A stretch of DNA of 7,193 bases from an uncultured Treponema sp. (lineage in GTDB: Bacteria; Spirochaetota; Spirochaetia; Treponematales; Treponemataceae): NCBI GenBank assembly GCA_937890485.1, contig CALBXN010000237.1, forward strand, positions 1 through 7,193, written 5' to 3'. Below, one piece after another: positions 6,811 through 7,193 of the stretch. The first letter of the stretch is position 1. Each line of letters starts with the position of its first letter. Position numbers and translations under genes: made by a program. The notes under the pieces were generated by a model that was given only the letters and a program-made list of their open reading frames with translations, was not told the origin of the DNA and made no database searches.

Positions 6811-6815
6811 CCTCC
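6811..6815 (-). promoter_or_regulatory. Ribosome binding site of full-length rpn
   Basis: GGAGG on the - strand lies only 4 bases before the ATG at 6806. The spacing is tight compared with the 9 bases before the nested start. It partly overlaps an inverted-repeat arm (6813-6824). Confidence 0.7.
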
Positions 6816-6887
6816 AACTTTTTTTTGGTTTATATTATTATTGTTTTAAATATTCAAAAATTAGCAGATTTAGAGAAAAAAGTTGGA
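6813..6887. repeat. 12-bp inverted repeat enclosing the rpn promoter and touching its ribosome binding site
   Basis: TCCAACTTTTTT (6813-6824) and AAAAAAGTTGGA (6876-6887) are perfectly complementary and about 51 bases apart. The rpn promoter candidate lies in the loop. The inner arm shares three bases with the rpn Shine-Dalgarno sequence. The outer arm is transcribed only in messages that begin upstream of the rpn promoter. Confidence 0.65.
6829..6857 (-). promoter_or_regulatory. Candidate rpn promoter
   Basis: On the - strand TTGAAT (6857-6852, 4 of 6) and TATAAA (6834-6829, 5 of 6) are separated by exactly 17 bases. The predicted transcription start near 6822 gives a leader of about 16 bases containing the GGAGG ribosome binding site. 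Confidence 0.5.
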
Positions 6888-6910
6888 TTTTTTTTGTTTA
6901 CTCAGGCTTT

Positions 6911-7009
6911 AGCCCCGATTGGAAGCCCGTAGTTCCAAAAAACAGTTTACTGTTTTTTGGAATGAGCCGAATAGGCGAAGGCTGGAAAGCGGGTTGGGAA
7001 TCGGCTGCT
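6911..7009. repeat. About 100-bp structured palindromic element (three-way-junction fold)
   Basis: An outer stem pairs CCGATT (6915-6920) with AATCGG (6999-7004) and, after a 3x3 internal loop, AGCCCG (6924-6929) with CGGGTT (6990-6995). Inside is a perfect 13-bp hairpin, TTCCAAAAAACAG (6933-6945) with its complement at 6950-6962 around a TTTA loop, and a small hairpin AGCC/GGCT (6965-6968, 6980-6983). It is more G+C-rich than its surroundings. Together this resembles a REP or MITE-type element or a structured RNA. It has no evident sequence likeness to the palindrome at 5746-5933. Confidence 0.65.
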
Positions 7010-7017
7010 CAAAAAAA

Positions 7018-7193
7018 ATGCAACTAGATTTGTCTATAAAAAGAAAACCTAATTGCACTTTAATATTGCTTGTTTTATCTTATTTTTTCTTTTCTAGGTT
7101 TTTTATGATAATTGCAGAACCTATTAAAATTAATATTGAACTAATAATAGATGAATATAGCAATTATGTATATAAAGTTGTGGATAATGTTAT
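7018..7193 (+). CDS. Unrecognised protein with N-terminal hydrophobic segment, 3' partial
   Basis: The frame is open for 58 codons from the ATG at 7018 to the window end. By a rough hand estimate that is unlikely by chance (under about 1%) at this base composition. The N-terminus has a basic stretch (K8, R9, K10) and then a hydrophobic run at about 14-33 (CTLILLVLSYFFFSRFFMII), ending near AEP. This fits a signal-anchor or membrane segment, after which the chain turns mixed and charged. No Shine-Dalgarno sequence precedes 7018, where the palindromic element and an A8 run abut. A later start at 7105 would remove the hydrophobic segment. I do not recognise a family. Confidence 0.45.
   Translation, partial: MQLDLSIKRKPNCTLILLVLSYFFFSRFFMIIAEPIKINIELIIDEYSNYVYKVVDNV

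Noticed and set aside
5982..7009. Complete insertion sequence with matching ends around rpn
   Set aside because: The palindromes on the two sides of rpn share no clear sequence, and no target-site duplication is visible, so an IS cannot be claimed.
6806..7027. 73-codon + strand frame across the rpn promoter and the palindromic element
   Set aside because: Its second half is simply a translation of the palindrome and its first half lies over the rpn promoter and leader. No ribosome binding site or family resemblance is seen.
7080..7163. 27-codon - strand frame encoding a short hydrophobic peptide with a lysine-rich end (TTG start), reminiscent of a type I toxin
   Set aside because: It has no Shine-Dalgarno sequence, starts at TTG, and lies antisense to the more convincing + strand frame at 7018, whose hydrophobic stretch partly explains it.

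Overview
The window is AT-rich DNA, roughly one third G+C by eye, with tightly packed genes. Its gene mix is a Clp unfoldase operon with a McsB relative, a valine-pyruvate aminotransferase and an Rpn/PD-(D/E)XK gene flanked by palindromic elements. This suggests a host-associated spirochaete, most likely a Treponema. That is an inference from gene content and style; no rRNA or other marker is present. A divergent Firmicute is less likely because the McsB and upstream proteins differ strongly from Firmicute versions.

Positions 1-5733 (+ strand) form one co-directional run. First comes the 3' part of a coiled-coil protein ending in a UVR motif, in the place where Firmicutes have mcsA. It overlaps by 4 bases a full-length McsB-fold protein. 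After 25 bases comes a complete ClpC (856 aa), and after another 21 bases avtA, a PLP-dependent aminotransferase. The first three genes resemble the mcsA-mcsB-clpC stress-proteolysis module. However, the McsB relative has lost nearly every residue the family uses for arginine phosphorylation, so it is probably a pseudokinase or adaptor. ClpC looks fully functional as a ClpP-coupled unfoldase. avtA has a perfect TATAAT just before its start codon and no ribosome binding site, so it may also be read from a near-leaderless transcript.

Positions 5734-5981 contain no gene but hold a 188-bp composite palindrome with MITE-like terminal inverted repeats, which can also serve as a terminator for both converging genes. 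On the - strand (6806-5982) lies a complete Rpn-family nuclease gene. Inside it, in frame, a strong Shine-Dalgarno sequence and ATG would produce a separate 70-residue C-terminal protein. That protein carries five four-residue repeats, the layout described for the E. coli RpnL toxin / RpnS intragenic antitoxin pair. This nested gene and the catalytically stripped McsB are the two strongest observations here.

Positions 6807-7017 hold the rpn promoter, enclosed by a 12-bp inverted repeat whose arm reaches into the rpn ribosome binding site. Next to it is a second structured palindromic element. From 7018 to the window end a short open frame with a hydrophobic N-terminal segment probably begins a further gene on the + strand.
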